Assembly: GCF_963678635.1 (NCBI RefSeq)
Contig: NC_087065.1
Span: forward strand, 70,292,630-70,356,629
Length of the DNA stretch: 64,000 bases
Direction: 5' to 3'
Origin: Symsagittifera roscoffensis
Lineage: Eukaryota > Xenacoelomorpha > Acoela > Convolutidae
Shown here: in pieces, positions 1 to 10,715 of the stretch
Layout: every line of letters begins with the position of its first letter
How positions within the stretch are numbered: position 1 is the first letter of the stretch
Made by a program: the position numbers and the translations under genes
The notes under the pieces: generated by a model
Databases searched by the model: none
What the model was told of the DNA's origin: nothing
Seen by the model: the letters and a program-made list of their open reading frames with translations, nothing else

Positions 1-357
1 GGTGATCTATCTGCACATCCTCATTGAACTCTCAGCTTTCAATTGATTTAAGAGGGAACTTCGTCTTCCTTCGGTTTTTTATACTTGTATGCACGACAAG
101 CATGCGCTGACCCATCTCTTGCAAGCTTTCCTCATTCCAGGCCAATCAAATCGACGTAGTGTTCTTTGTTGCACCTTGTCTATTCCTTGATGTCCCATCT
201 GATCATTTGATCTGAATAGCACTTCTGTTTGATAGAGCTGCGGTAAAATTACGAGATTATGTTCGTGCAGTATTTTCTCCTCGTCACTTCTGCAGGCCAC
301 CACAACGTCCGCTGTGTGGTAGAGTAAGTCCGTACGTTCATTGTAGAACTTGCTCAA
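1..357 (-). pseudogene. Integrase N-terminal zinc domain (truncated by window edge)
   Basis: The frame 357-79 has QMGHQGIDKVQQRTLRRFDW followed by PGMRKACKRWVSACLSC. The His residues and the final CLSC make the HHCC zinc-binding domain that precedes the catalytic core of Ty3/Gypsy integrases. The bases 78-1 still read as the linker toward the core (PLKSIES, then VQIDH after a stop). The DDE core would lie beyond position 1. Confidence 0.8.
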
Positions 358-1387
358 GATCTTGTAGCTGTCCTCCTCCAGATCTCCCCTTTTCTTTTAC
401 TCCCGTTCGGATCCATTTGGAGAGGTTGCTTGTCTTTTTGTCTTTATTCTGTGCTCTTATCAGGTCCGATAGCCTGTATCTCGCCTTGACGTGCTCCTTT
501 AGTTCCATCATTTGTCCGTTCAATTCTCCCGGATTGTGGATATCGTCCTTAAGCTTGATGCATACTATCCCTCTCAAGACCTCCCTATCACCTTCTGGCT
601 CTAGATTCGTCCTGATGTTTAAACTGCTTGATATTTCCCTGAAAGGTTTCCTTGACCCCGCTATCATCTCTGGCTCTTCTCCTCCGTTCACGTCATGATG
701 CTCAAGGTTGTATGTCTCGGACGAGGGATCAGTCTGCAATTCCCTGTCTTGATACCTTCTTTTTTCTCCAGCTATTATCGTGCAGAGGCTGTCTTGCTCA
801 ACACCACTTTCCACTGAATCGTTGTCCCATTCTCCGGACAAAGTTTCCTCCTCACCTTCCTTCTCTTGTGACAACCACTCCACGGACGCTTGATCTAGCC
901 CGAGATCTTCAACTTTTTCTTTAAACGACACTTTTTTTCTCCGTAGCGTTGTTTGCTTGAGTATGTTTTCCGGGATATTCTCTACTAATGTTTGTACCAC
1001 CTATTTGTTCTCTGGTTCCCCGGTTCTCAGTGAGTTTTCATCGCTTAAGACCTCTTTCCTTCTCATTATTGTGGTTTCTGGTTCATCATTTCTTTTGGTT
1101 GAGACCATGGGTTTGTCATCGGACAGCTTCTCAAGCAATCTCATCAAATCCTGTCTCAACATCGTTGCCTTCCCTGTTTCAACTTCGTCTAGGTCGTAAC
1201 CTTTTGCTTTCAGTGTCTCTCTGTCTATCTTTGATTTGAGCAAGATTTCCTCCGGGCTCCCGGATTTTTTCTTCAGAATTGTCGTTTCCCGATGCTCACT
1301 GGGTAATTCAGGGCTGTCTTCTATCGGTTTGCCTGACTTGTCGAGCAATCTCATGAGCGGTAGGCTATCGTACGTTTCCTTGTCCAT
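338..1387 (-). pseudogene. Charged linker between RNase H and integrase
   Basis: Two long open frames (1387-1001 and 1000-338) abut in the same orientation and are rich in Glu, Lys, Asp and Arg, with short similar phrases such as TILKKKSG, TIMRRKEV and TTLRRKKV followed by acidic stretches. This looks like a long disordered spacer made partly of imperfect repeats. It lies between RNase H and the zinc domain of integrase. No enzyme motif is visible. It could be an element-specific tether or only a spacer. Confidence 0.5.
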
Positions 1388-1419
1388 GAATTTTTTTATC
1401 TCAGGCCTATCAGCCTCCC

Positions 1420-1900
1420 TCTAATCTTGCCTCTCGTAGAATTCCGTTTTCTTGCTCAAGCTGTCGGCATTTTGGTGTTTATCTATCGTCCTATGAACAA
1501 TTATCGTTTTGTAACCATCCAGTCGTACTATCCATCTCCCGATGTAGCTTTGGTCCATTGAGTACGTCTTCAGTCAACTAAAAGCCCTGTTGTCTACCCG
1601 TAGTTTAAAAAACTCACTGCCTAGATACGCCCTGTTTTTTTCAATAAAGCTGGCTACCGCAAAAATGTCCGCTTTGAGTGCCAATCCCGTGCCAATCCTG
1701 TTCTTGATGGAATATGCCAGAGATCGCGACCACCGATGCGTCTGTCTCCAGTACGTACATTTCCTTCCCTGTAGGCATGCCTAGCACAGGAGCTTCACAC
1801 ATTTATTTTTTTGTTTTTTGAAGTGATACTTCTTGCCTTTATGCCTCATGAGCTGTTGCATCGGGTATACTTTATCCGCATAGCCCTTGATGGATTCTCA
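1420..1900 (-). pseudogene. RNase H relic of the Ty3/Gypsy element
   Basis: Conceptual translation with several frame changes gives GYADKVYPMQQLMRHKGKK near 1895-1840, then FKLRVDNRAL followed by KTYSMDQSYIGRWIVRLDGY and DKHQNADSLSKK near 1610-1460. The last elements match the RNase H signature LRVDNRAL...H.NADSLS of Ty3/Gypsy polyproteins. A stop replaces Trp after the NRAL motif, and another stop interrupts the earlier part. It is non-coding today. Confidence 0.7.
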
Positions 1901-1952
1901 GTAGTAGTTGGCGAAACCCAGTAAGCTCATCAACTGATGCTCAGTTTTTGGG

Positions 1953-2330
1953 TCACTTCCAGGTCACAACTGCTTCTACCGCATCTGGGTCTGGTCGGAA
2001 GCCATGTTTATCTACCATCATCCCCAGATATTTTATCGAGTCCTTTAAAATCTCACATTTCGATGGTTTACACTTCAGTCCTACCCTTTTCATACATGCA
2101 AGCACTTTGTCTAGTCGCTCGATGTGGTCCTCTACGGTAGGTGTCGCGATCACCACGTCATCCACGTAACACATCACCAAGTTGCAACATTTCTTCATTA
2201 CACTTGTTAGTGCCTGTTCCATTAGTCGCTGAAATGTGGCTGTCGCGTTGCATCCTGTCGCGTAGTTGCTGAAATGTGGCTGTCGCGTAGTCGCTGAAAT
2301 GTGGCTAACAAGTTGCAGGCTAAAGGGCAT
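1953..2330 (-). pseudogene. Reverse transcriptase, C-terminal half (YVDD palm)
   Basis: The frame has ATFQRLMEQALTSVMKK, then LVMCYVDDVVIATPTVEDH with the YVDD catalytic motif, and LKCKPSKCEILKDSIKYLG, the standard palm/thumb sequence of Ty3/Gypsy reverse transcriptases. The upstream catalytic Asp region and the fingers are absent, replaced by short repeats at 2225-2335. Only about half of a normal RT domain is left, so no active enzyme can be made from it. Confidence 0.85.
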
Positions 2331-2339
2331 CCTCTTTCA

Positions 2340-2592
2340 AGAGTACACAGCAAGCCAAAGGGCATCCTATATCAAGAGTATTCAGCAAGACACTGACGCA
2401 GAGGCCACTCTTGGTGATCGAGAATGATCTTCCTAAAAAAGCAGCACTTTGGCTATAAGGACTCGTTACTAAACATACCTGTTTGATATCACTTAGTTCA
2501 TTATAATTTTTATTTCTTAAACTTACTATGGCGGCTTCGGTCTCTTTTAACCTCAACCTTCTACTCAAGAAAACAGGAGCTTTTTTTCTCAT
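2340..2592 (-). pseudogene. Protease-RT connector of the Ty3/Gypsy element
   Basis: The frame continues the polyprotein after the protease with LRLKETEAAIVSLRNKNYNE and LGRSFSITKSGLCVSVLLNT, a linker common before RT in this kind of element. It stops abruptly near 2340 where it meets the RT tail, so the RT fingers and the first palm segment are missing. A short direct repeat with the core GCTGAAATGTGGCT, seen three times at 2229-2308, lies on the other side of the break and may record how the deletion formed. Confidence 0.55.
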
Positions 2593-2641
2593 TCGTCATT
2601 ATCAAATTTACCGGTTTAATTACGTACTTCCTTTCCGGATT

Positions 2642-2920
2642 TCAAATCCTGAACATCGCAATTTTAAGATCAATCATTACATCAAAATTCCTGATTAAAT
2701 TTCTGCCTAAAATAAATTGATCTGACTCCTCTAGATTCTCCACCACCAGAAACCTCATCCGCAGGTTGCGTTCCCCCAGGTTCAGAGATATTATCGTTGT
2801 CCTTCCAAGAATCCTCAATGCTCCTCTGTTCGCTGCGGACAGCCGTATCCTTGAGTCTATCAAGCCTTCTTTGTCGAATGCATACTTCTCCATAATTCTA
2901 TTGGTATCACGAGTTGCCAT
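2642..2920 (-). pseudogene. Retropepsin-like segment of the Ty3/Gypsy element
   Basis: The open frame contains LSAANRGALRILGRTTI, then FLVVENLEESDQFILGRNLI and NFDVMIDL. The pattern of a small hydrophobic core followed by ILGR and a FDV-type beta strand is the C-terminal half of a retroviral-type aspartic protease in Ty3/Gypsy polyproteins. The catalytic D-S/T-G triad is not visible in this frame; the region before it (2947-3147) is a charged spacer. It sits between gag and RT, as expected. Probably part of a dead polyprotein. Confidence 0.6.
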
Positions 2921-3154
2921 TGGAGTGTCTCGATCATCTGTTGCCTCTATATTTCCTGCTTTAGCTTTTGTTCGATCTCTCTTCTCACCAAGTCTTGTTT
3001 TACTTTATTGATAACCTCTGTTACTGCTTTCTGGTATTGTATTCCTAGTGAAATTTTCGTCTTAGCCTCTCCGGCATTTCTCTCTTCGGTCACGGCCTTC
3101 ATTGAATTTGTCGTTAAGTCACCACTTGTCACCTCCTTGTTCTGCAAGTCGTTC

Positions 3155-3945
3155 TCAGCTTGTCTGTTCCTGGTATTCTGTTAAATTGTGTTTTGGGTGA
3201 TTCTGAATCTTTATTTTAATCCAAAACAGGGGACAGTCTATTCTAAAAAGGCCTTCTTGATTGCAGAAAAAGCACCTGGCGCCTATCTTAATAATCAAGC
3301 CACTATAAAATTCGTGTTTTTCTATTTGATTCATGTCCTCTTCATCAGGTGTATATCCCAAATTTTTCATCCTTTATTCGTGGTGATCAGCTGAGCCACA
3401 ATTCGCTCATGACCTTCGTTTGTCTATATCGTCTCTTGTGGCTCGTACCACGACGACCTCTGTTGTTGGCTTCCCCCTTGCAGGTTCCTACTGTTTGAAA
3501 AATAGTTTTTCTTTGGTTTCATTAACATGTACTCTTTAGACTTCTGTCTCATCTCTTCTGGCGTGGGCGCATTATCCTTCGATAGCGTGTAGTATGTTCC
3601 CAATATCGTTCTCAAGTCATCACGTTTCACCCCATCAATGAATTTCGAAGCAAGGCCAAAGTTTCTCCTATTGGTTGATTTCTCTGGATCGCTTCTTCTT
3701 GTTAAGCTCTCTAGATCATCCAGGAGTCGATCAATCGATTCACCATCTCTCTGTCTCCTTTTCTCAAATCTCATCATGGCTTGGTACCCTTCATACCGGA
3801 TCCAAATCGGCTCAGAAAAATTTCAAAAATCTTGTCCGCCGTGTCACGTTCCTCTTCTTTCTTGGCTACTACGCACTTCAGCGCCGTGCCCTCCAGATTG
3901 CTTAGTATCGCTGTGAACGCCTGCTTTTCATCATTCAGGTTGATA
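3155..3945 (-). pseudogene. gag relic of the Ty3/Gypsy element, with degenerate zinc knuckle
   Basis: The first part (3945-3780) reads LNDEKQAFTAILSNLEGTAL and then a frame break; 3777-3424 continues with RFEKRRQRDGESIDRLLDDL, a typical gag capsid-like stretch with many charged residues. At 3370-3155 there is CFFCNQEGLFRIDC, spaced as a CX2CX4-X-X4C zinc knuckle in which the usual His is replaced by Leu. The product would have bound element RNA and formed particles. The frame breaks and the lost His indicate it is no longer functional. Confidence 0.7.
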
Positions 3946-3960
3946 TTACGAAATAAGTCA

Positions 3961-4740
3961 TTTTATCATAACAATTGTGTTTTTATCAACTTTTCTGAGC
4001 TAGTGCGAATAAATTTGGAAACATTTTACACTCAATGCTGATTTTTTGGAGCATGTCAAGTAACTAATGCATAGCGAGTAATTAAATGGCACAAATGTTT
4101 AAGACGGAAAAAAATGGAGACAGTCGAAACATGTTCTCTGTTGGTAAACAGATTGAGAAACGTCTGGTGTCTGTCGAGCAATTGTTCGGAAAAATTTTTT
4201 GATCAAGAAGTTAGACAGTTGAAACCTGCTTTTTTGGTCCAAATTGTACCTGAACTACAACGAGCAAAAACAAATCATTTTTTTGGTTGGTGAAAGTGAA
4301 AATTAACGGATATTTCATGAGGCAGTCGGAACATAACTCGAGCACCTGGTTGTACTCGATATGGCGTAAGGGAAACAAGTCTTGAAAGTTCCCAAAGTTG
4401 ATGGACTGCGCGGTTCAGTTAGAATCAGCAGTTCCCCCAAGTTATTGATGCCTTGATGCTGAGAAAAATCAAAAAATGTTTCTAATAAGCAAACTTTTAG
4501 TTAAGCAATCCGATGAGACAATTTTGATGGAGAACTTCTTTGTTTTAAAAAGCAGATGTTTGAAAGAAAATACTGATGGTTTGTTTTAATTAATCTGTGA
4601 TGTTGTTTTGATGTCATAAAAAAAAATCGCAAAGACTTACATTTATTCACAGAAATTTTCTAGATGATAGGTGACGTAAAAGAAATGATAAAGCTTGAAA
4701 GTGGCGATGATAGCATTTGATATAATATATATCTGTTTTC
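3961..4740. other. Gene-free AT-rich stretch
   Basis: No conserved frame or RNA gene seen. A single GCAGTCGGAACAT-like motif near 4322 may be a remnant of the end of dispersed family A. Confidence 0.5.
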
Positions 4741-4920
4741 AGGCGTGGATCTAAACATTTCTCGAGAAGGGGCGTTCCTCGAAGAATTTCAAAAAATTTT
4801 CGAAAAAAAAAATTTCATTTTGTTTAATTACATTCAATTTTTTGCTGTTTTTACTACTCCATAAAACTTAAATGGCAGTCGGAACATTCAGGGCTTCGCC
4901 CTGATACGAGCAGTCTTGTT
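4741..4920 (+). repeat. Fused fragments of repeat families B and A
   Basis: 4741-4790 begins GGCGTGGATCTAAACATTTC, the start of the family B repeat seen at 11357, 17025 and 27332. It passes near 4795 into the 3' end of family A, finishing with GCAGTCGGAACATTC, the CAGGGCTTCGCCCTG hairpin and CGAGCAGTCTTGTT at 4920. The join suggests insertion or template switching between two elements. Confidence 0.7.
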
Positions 4921-7307
4921 GTTATATGTTGAAGAATTCTTTTTTTATTGCTTAGCATATATATCGCTCTACATTTTTCAACGTCTCCGCTCTCTCTCTA
5001 TCTCTCTTTTTCTCTCTCTTGATTTTTATTCCAGCGATATCTTGATTATGTTTTTGTACTCGCTTTTCATTGGTTCATTAGTATTAAAAGTTTTATCAAG
5101 CTCAAAATGAACAAATCTACTGCAACGGTGGAAAATCAATCAATGGTTAAGAGACGGACGGGAAACCTAAACGTGAGTGTAACATTATGACAGCCAGCAG
5201 GTTTTGTCAAAATTACACACGAACCAACAAATGGAGTTCAAGGTATTCAAGAGTTTGTCTAGACTCGCTCTGTTAAGGACAAATAAGCCCTCAAATGACC
5301 GAATAGCTTGCCTCAAACTAGTTACAAAGCACCATGTTTCGGATTATTTCACCGCTTACGCCCTAAAAGAATAAAAAAAGAGTCACGAGGAATCAAACTT
5401 TTAGTTTTCAAGCAATGAAATTGACATAAAAAAAAGTTTCACGGCAGAAGTTTTATCATATGCTGGATACAACTGTTTTTCAAAAAAGGCGGCAAAAACT
5501 GTAAAAACTAGTCAAGGCGTCGATGGCTCTTTTAATTAGAAGGCGTCAGAAACGTGTTCTTAGTGCCAAAAACTAATATGCGGGAAATTTTAGGTTTTAA
5601 AAATATTCGCTTGAAAATTGAAAAATAACTGAAATTTCTAATAAAAACGTTTTTTTTTGTTCAATTGACACCGAATTATTGTTGGCGCAAGATTTATCAA
5701 GCAACTTCGCCATTAAACTTGATAAGTGATCCGGAAGGTCAACAAAAACAACCTTAATCATCACGTTTTTTGACTTTTTTGTACTGTAACCAGATACCCG
5801 TGTATTTGTTTAAGGCTGCTACTACTAACTTATGACACACCAGGGTGAATCATCATCAAACTTCTGCCTTCGACACTCAGCCAAATTTTTTGAAACCTCG
5901 GCAATTTAGTCTACGTCAATTTTATTGAAACTCTGCCTAAACTCGATTGACTTTGACATTCTACCTAACCAGTTTTTGAGAATGGAGAAAATTATGACTT
6001 GAAGTTTGTGTTAGGAAAATATCCGCATATGGAGCTAGTTGTATAAAATTAATAGTTGTATAAAATGGTTGCTTGTTGTATAAAATTAACAATTATCGGC
6101 AACCAATTGATTATTTCAAAATTGACTACTTCTAAAAAATTGTAAATCTAGTAAAAATTAAATTTGAACTTGTAAGGATAGGAAGATTGCTCTTTCGTGA
6201 CTTTCTAAGTGCGACAATTTTTTCCTCAAAACCTCCATGATTCATGGTTTTTAACAAAATAGATTTTTCTCATTGCGCTCCAATGTGGGCTCAGCAAAAC
6301 TTTGATATCAAAAACTCACAAAATGTACAAAAGCGTGATGCTGACAAAATGATATATTAGCACTTGTTTATCAAATTCTTTCTTGATTTTTATGCATACG
6401 TGATTTATTTTTCAATTTATTAAGTGTGGTAAGAGTGAAATTGTCTAGATGAGACCTGTATACCATAGAAGACTTTCCGAGACCTACTCATCATACCTGC
6501 GCCAGTTTTTTTAGTCAAATGACGGCCGTTTTGGATTTTGCTAATTGAAAAGCTCCACTTTTTTTGTTTGCTACTATTAGCTCGACTTTATTTAAAATTG
6601 CCATTACTGTACACTTTTGCTCCTTTTTATCGGATATTGCTCGAAGGATTTTGGTTTTCTCAGTCTGTTATTTTGATCTTTCAAATCGAGAGTTCGTAGA
6701 TCTCAAAATATCAAGCACATTTGCTCAAAGTTGTGCGTTTCGATAATTATTTCTCCAAAAGTGATTTAAACTCAATGACAGAATTTGAAAAAAATAACAA
6801 TCGATACTTAAATTTTTTGCTATTTTAAAACTAAAACAAAATCTAACAAAAACTATTATTTGACATCGTTCGATCTATGATCGGAATCTGTTTGACCCAT
6901 AGTTTGACCAAACTTGATCTATGATTTGGTATGTTTGAATTATGCTTTGACCGTCGACCCTGATTAGCACTATGTAAATTTGATTGACTGTTGATTGGAG
7001 CGAGTTTTTTCGAGGTGTGGACAAAAGCTTGTTCCAGTTTGATCACAATTGTTGATTCGTAAGCTAAACTCCGTCTCACCACGGGCATGAATGACGATAT
7101 TATTCACACAATTTCTCTAAAAAATCGTAAATACTGCAGATAAAAATCTCGGATTGCCCACCTTAGAAGATAATGCGCAACCACACACGATTCTTACCAA
7201 ATTTTCAAAACTTTACTTCAAGATTTTTCAAAGATCGCAAAGATTGCTAGGCCTGGGTTATCAAATATGGTTCCTTGTTTATATTTTAATATAAATTTTC
7301 TGATGGT
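4921..7307. other. Gene-free AT-rich stretch
   Basis: Only short chance frames, poly-A/T runs and a small CT-rich tract (4986-5022, repeated TCTCTCT). A TTGTATAAAAT motif is repeated three times at 6048-6090. No coding or RNA gene recognised. Confidence 0.5.
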
Positions 7308-7542
7308 ACCCATACGTCGCGCCATGCATGATACCATAGTACCCATACATTGCAAGCATCCATGGTGACATATCACTTCTCAACAGACCTGATAAAATTA
7401 TCAAAAATATCTAATTTGAAGTCCCTAAACAAAAAAAAATGTGAACCGTACGTCGCGTCAAGCATGGAAAATGTGTTAATTTTTAATTACGTGGGCAGTT
7501 TTTCTTGGCTTCCATGGAACCATGCATGGTGCGACGTATGGT
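7308..7542. mobile_element. Small palindromic (MITE-like) element
   Basis: The left arm CCCATACGTCGCGCCATGCA (7309-7328, continuing to 7330) is the near-perfect reverse complement of the right arm CATGCATGGTGCGACGTATG at 7521-7540. A third, imperfect copy of the arm core (CGTACGTCGCGTCAAGCATG) lies inside near 7447-7466. The spacing of about 190 bp and absence of coding capacity fit a miniature inverted-repeat element. No target duplication was identified. Confidence 0.45.
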
Positions 7543-7794
7543 TGCACATTTTGGTCAAACCGGTATGTGACTAAAAACCTGGGGTCACTTGGTAAAATTG
7601 CTCATTCGAAAATTGCTCAATCAAAAATTGTTCATTTGGCCAACTCGGGACACGTGCAAATCATTATTTTTTATCGAGTATATTGAAAACACAAACGAAA
7701 CTTGCGGTTTGAAACTTATTTTTGATTGAAAGCTGGCACAAAACGAATCACAGTATTCTAATCATTGCGGGGATGTAGGATTCTTTCTCTTTCT

Positions 7795-8009
7795 AAAACT
7801 GGAGATTTTCTAAAAATTTCCACCACTTGACGACATTTTTGCTGAACCAAACTGATTTTCCCAATCTCTTAAAAACCAGGTTAATTTTTGTAAATTCAAA
7901 GCACTCTAAAAACCAATTTGGGCAATTTCTGGAAAGTTTTGTTCGAAAAATTGTGTTCTGAGTCCCCTCAAAACTAGTAAAAATTGGCGCCAATGGCGCC
8001 GTTAGAGTA
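7795..8009. repeat. Probable family B fragment next to the Copia-like insertion
   Basis: Bases 7795-8009 carry the internal features of family B, including the ATTGGCGCCAATGGCGCC segment at 7983-8000 that resembles ATTGGCACCAAAGGCGCG near 27508. The Copia-like element begins directly afterwards, so it may have landed inside this repeat. Confidence 0.4.
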
Positions 8010-8014
8010 TTTGG

Positions 8015-8255
8015 TGTTGAGTTTCGGAGAAATGACCTCTCACTTTATAGAGAAGTCACTTCCCACTTTTTGATTAAAAAAAAACATGATTGGATATCGC
8101 ATGATGTCACGCGATATTGCGCGATGTCAAGTCACGAGATCAGATCTCAACAGGCGGTTAATTTTCCATATATATATAGAAATTGATTTACTACTCTTTT
8201 ATCGCTCTCTAACTAAACTGTTGATTATACCTAGTTTTGCTGCCAACCTGTGAAA
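8015..8255 (+). repeat. 5' LTR of the Copia-like element
   Basis: Starts TGTTGAGTTTCGGAGAAATG and ends near TGTGAAA. It matches the 3' LTR along its length with scattered substitutions and short indels, including the shared run GATTTACTACTCTTTTATCG. A TATATATATAG motif near 8170 could be the promoter TATA. The exact right boundary rests on the TTTGG target duplication. Confidence 0.8.
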
Positions 8256-8518
8256 TTTTGTGGGCTCAGCTGCTAAAATACAAGGCAGAAGTCAAGATTG
8301 TTTGACTTAACGAAAAAAAAAATTCAGAGAGCAAGGTTTAAATTGTTGACACAGTAAAAGTCACAAAAAAGACAACCGAGAAAAAAATCACAAAGTGAAC
8401 TGGCAGATAGATAACAGAGCAAAACAAAGAGTCATTGAGACAGGGCATTGAGACAATTCAGTGATCAGTGAAAGCGGGAGTCACAACGAAAGCTGAAAGG
8501 AGCGCACGCGAGAAAGAG

Positions 8519-8520
8519 AT

Positions 8521-8571
<51 letters not shown>

Positions 8572-8572
8572 G

Positions 8573-8607
<35 letters not shown>
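8519..8607. repeat. CA/GA microsatellite
   Basis: A short ACACAC run followed by a long AGAGAG run interrupted by GGTAGAAAA, in the leader region between the 5' LTR and gag of the Copia-like element. Confidence 0.9.
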
Positions 8608-8609
<2 letters not shown>

Positions 8610-9013
8610 AAGAGAAACTGAAAAACTGTTCAATTTGATAATTCAATTGATGTGGTGTTTTATATAAATTTGTAGATAATTGTTGTTGCTTGGGGGGATC
8701 GTAATCCGTCGCTGCGAGATCTGCACTCGAACCTGATTTAACGAGTAGAAGTTCCACAAAAAAACTCTCTATTTTGCTAATATATATTGCTATGTATGAT
8801 GTCTGTGAAGTAACCTTGGCTTTGCTAAATCGATGATGTGTTATTCAGTACGTATACCGTTAGCTTTTGGATCAGACTTAGGTAATGAGATACATGATTA
8901 TTTTTATTATGCGCTGCGATATGTTAGCTGATATATTATAGACTGAATTTTTGTCATTGAAAAGTACGTGGAACATAAGGTATTTGTTCAGGGCAATACG
9001 GTTAAGGTGAAAA

Positions 9014-9838
9014 ATGTTTAAGTTAGAGAGAATAGTGTTTTCAGGAAAAGAAGAAGATTTTTTGTATTTTGCAGAGCAATTTGAGGCTAGAATTCTCCAT
9101 CTTAAACTGAATAAATTTATCAATAGAGAAGTAGATGAGAAAGATTTTGCACCCATTGTTAGGAATAATGCTATTGTAGAACAGAGAGAGGCGTCTTTAA
9201 GAAAAGGGAGAGAAATTTTAGAAGAAAAAAATTGCATGTTTGGTATGAGTTGGTGCATTGTTTAGACAAAAAAAACTGTTTTGTTTTTAAGACCCTATAA
9301 AGGCAAGGGAAGTAAGGCTTGGGAAATTTTGTGCAAAAAGTTCAAAAGCGCCGAAAGACCTAGACTGCAGCAATTGATTTCAGATTTAACTTCGATAAGA
9401 TTGAAAGCTAATGAGGGTATAGTCGAGTATATCACTAGAGCTGAAGAGTTGCAGTATAATTTAGATGAAGTAGACGAGGGTTTAAGTGAAAAGATGTTTG
9501 TGTCAATCATTCTTAAAGGCCTACCAAAAGAATTCAATTTTGTACTTTGGTTAATTTTAGCAAAGATGATAAGAGTTTGAACGAAATTAAGAAAGACTTG
9601 TTAAACTTTGAAAGTGATCATAAGAAGGAGAAGGAGGAGACTGAACCTTCGTTTATTTCTAGAACAAAAACATGTTTTAGGTGCAATAAGACAGGACATA
9701 TAGCAGCTCATTGTATATCTAAGTAAGTGAATAAGGTTAACCAGTCATCTAGTGATAGACCTCCTGTGAAATGTTCTAGGTGCTTAAAAATAGGACACAT
9801 AGCTAGGGATTGTAAGAAGGAATTGAGAGAAAAAGCGT
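9014..9838 (+). pseudogene. Copia-type gag with two CCHC zinc knuckles, frameshifted
   Basis: Begins MFKLERIVFSGKEEDFLYFA (9014) and continues through GSKAWEILCKKFKSAERPRL and IVEYITRAEELQYNLDEVDE, the UBN2/gag pattern of Copia elements. A base change near 9240 and a poly-A run near 9267-9275 shift the frame out and back again. A further frame change after KGLPKEFN (near 9540) leads to the two knuckles CFRCNKTGHIAAHC and CSRCLKIGHIARDC, separated by one TAA stop at 9724. Both knuckles are perfect CX2CX4HX4C. In a working element the product packages the RNA. Confidence 0.8.
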
Positions 9839-10199
9839 GAGAAAAGACCAGCAGTTGGCTGAAACAAAAGAAACCTATTTTAGCTTTTACAACTCGGCTG
9901 AGAGAGTCAACGGTGACCTAGTTATAGATTCAGGTGGAACTTGCATTATGATAAAGGATAAGAATTTATTTGTTGAGCTTGACCAGAGTTTTAGCGAAAC
10001 TGTGGAAAACGCTAACAAAACGGAGTCTATGGTTTTAGGTAAAGGAAGTGTTGAGTTTTTCGTGAAAGATGTTCAACAAAATTCAAAAAAAGTTTCAATG
10101 AATGATAATTTCTATGTACCAGAAAACTCAGAAAATTTCTCAAAACTTACTAGAGGAGGAGCTAAAGTAGTTTTTGGAGAGAAGTCACGTATTGAGTAA
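9837..10199 (+). pseudogene. Copia-type aspartic protease
   Basis: An open frame of 120 residues contains LVIDSGGTCIMIKDKNLFVE, which matches the D-S-G-A/G-x-x-H-M active-site region of Copia proteases, although the usual His is not kept. The later RGGAKVVFGEKSRIE segment is the normal C-terminal flank. The frame directly follows the zinc knuckles. No integrase follows, so this is the last recognisable enzyme in the copy. Confidence 0.75.
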
Positions 10200-10295
10200 G
10201 GAAATGGGACTGTTTATCTACTTAGTTAGAGAGGTAATCTTTTCATTGGGAGAATAATAGGATTTGGAAATCACCAAAAATTAAGTGCTGAAAAA

Positions 10296-10622
10296 GTGGA
10301 AAAAAATTCTTCAGAGTTCAGAGTCAGTAAGACTTATTTTTGCAGAGAAACAGAAGAGAAGATTTTTAGTGAGCAAAATGAGATTTTGATAACAGACGAT
10401 GATATAAGGAAAAAAGTTGAGCTGAAAAATGAACCTAGAGCCCATCCAAAATCTAAAACGTCATTAGATGAACGAGATAAGGAGGAGTCGAGAAATTTAT
10501 GCGAGGTTGAGAAGTTTCAGAGTATGGACATGAAGTTATGTTCAAAGCTAAGGGAGCGTAAGAAGTTTGAAAGCAGAGCAGGCAAATTGATACGGATATT
10601 TGACTTAGGAAAAAAAAAGTGA
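10296..10622 (+). pseudogene. Charged 108-residue frame at the 3' end of the Copia-like element
   Basis: A Lys/Glu-rich frame between protease and 3' LTR without recognised motifs. In intact elements integrase and RT would occupy this place; here only this segment remains, possibly the C-terminal tail of pol joined to the protease by a deletion near 10200-10290, or unrelated captured sequence. The function is unknown. Confidence 0.35.
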
Positions 10623-10704
10623 TATTGCTCTTAACAAACATCGTATGGGACACGGTCAAACTGCTCCTCCAGACTAGTGTAGGCTATGTTTTAGTAATTA
10701 TTTT

Positions 10705-10715
10705 GAAAGGAGGAG
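10705..10715 (+). other. Polypurine tract before 3' LTR
   Basis: GAAAGGAGGAG lies directly against the TG start of the 3' LTR, the expected site for plus-strand priming. Confidence 0.7.

Larger units (their letters stand above)
1..3960 (-). mobile_element. Decayed Ty3/Gypsy-like retrotransposon, partial
   Basis: Read on the minus strand from 3960 down to 1, the order is gag, CCHC-like knuckle, retropepsin-like segment, RT, RNase H, charged linker and integrase zinc domain. This is the Ty3/Gypsy order, with integrase after RT. The element runs off the left edge just before the integrase core. No LTR or start of gag is recognisable at the right end, where gag similarity stops near 3950, so the copy looks truncated at that end too. 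Several frame changes and stops, plus loss of the N-terminal half of RT, show it is inactive. Copy number and relatives cannot be judged from this window. Confidence 0.85.

Noticed and set aside
8458-8757. 99-codon minus-strand frame rich in SLSLSL
   Set aside because: Translation of the GA microsatellite.
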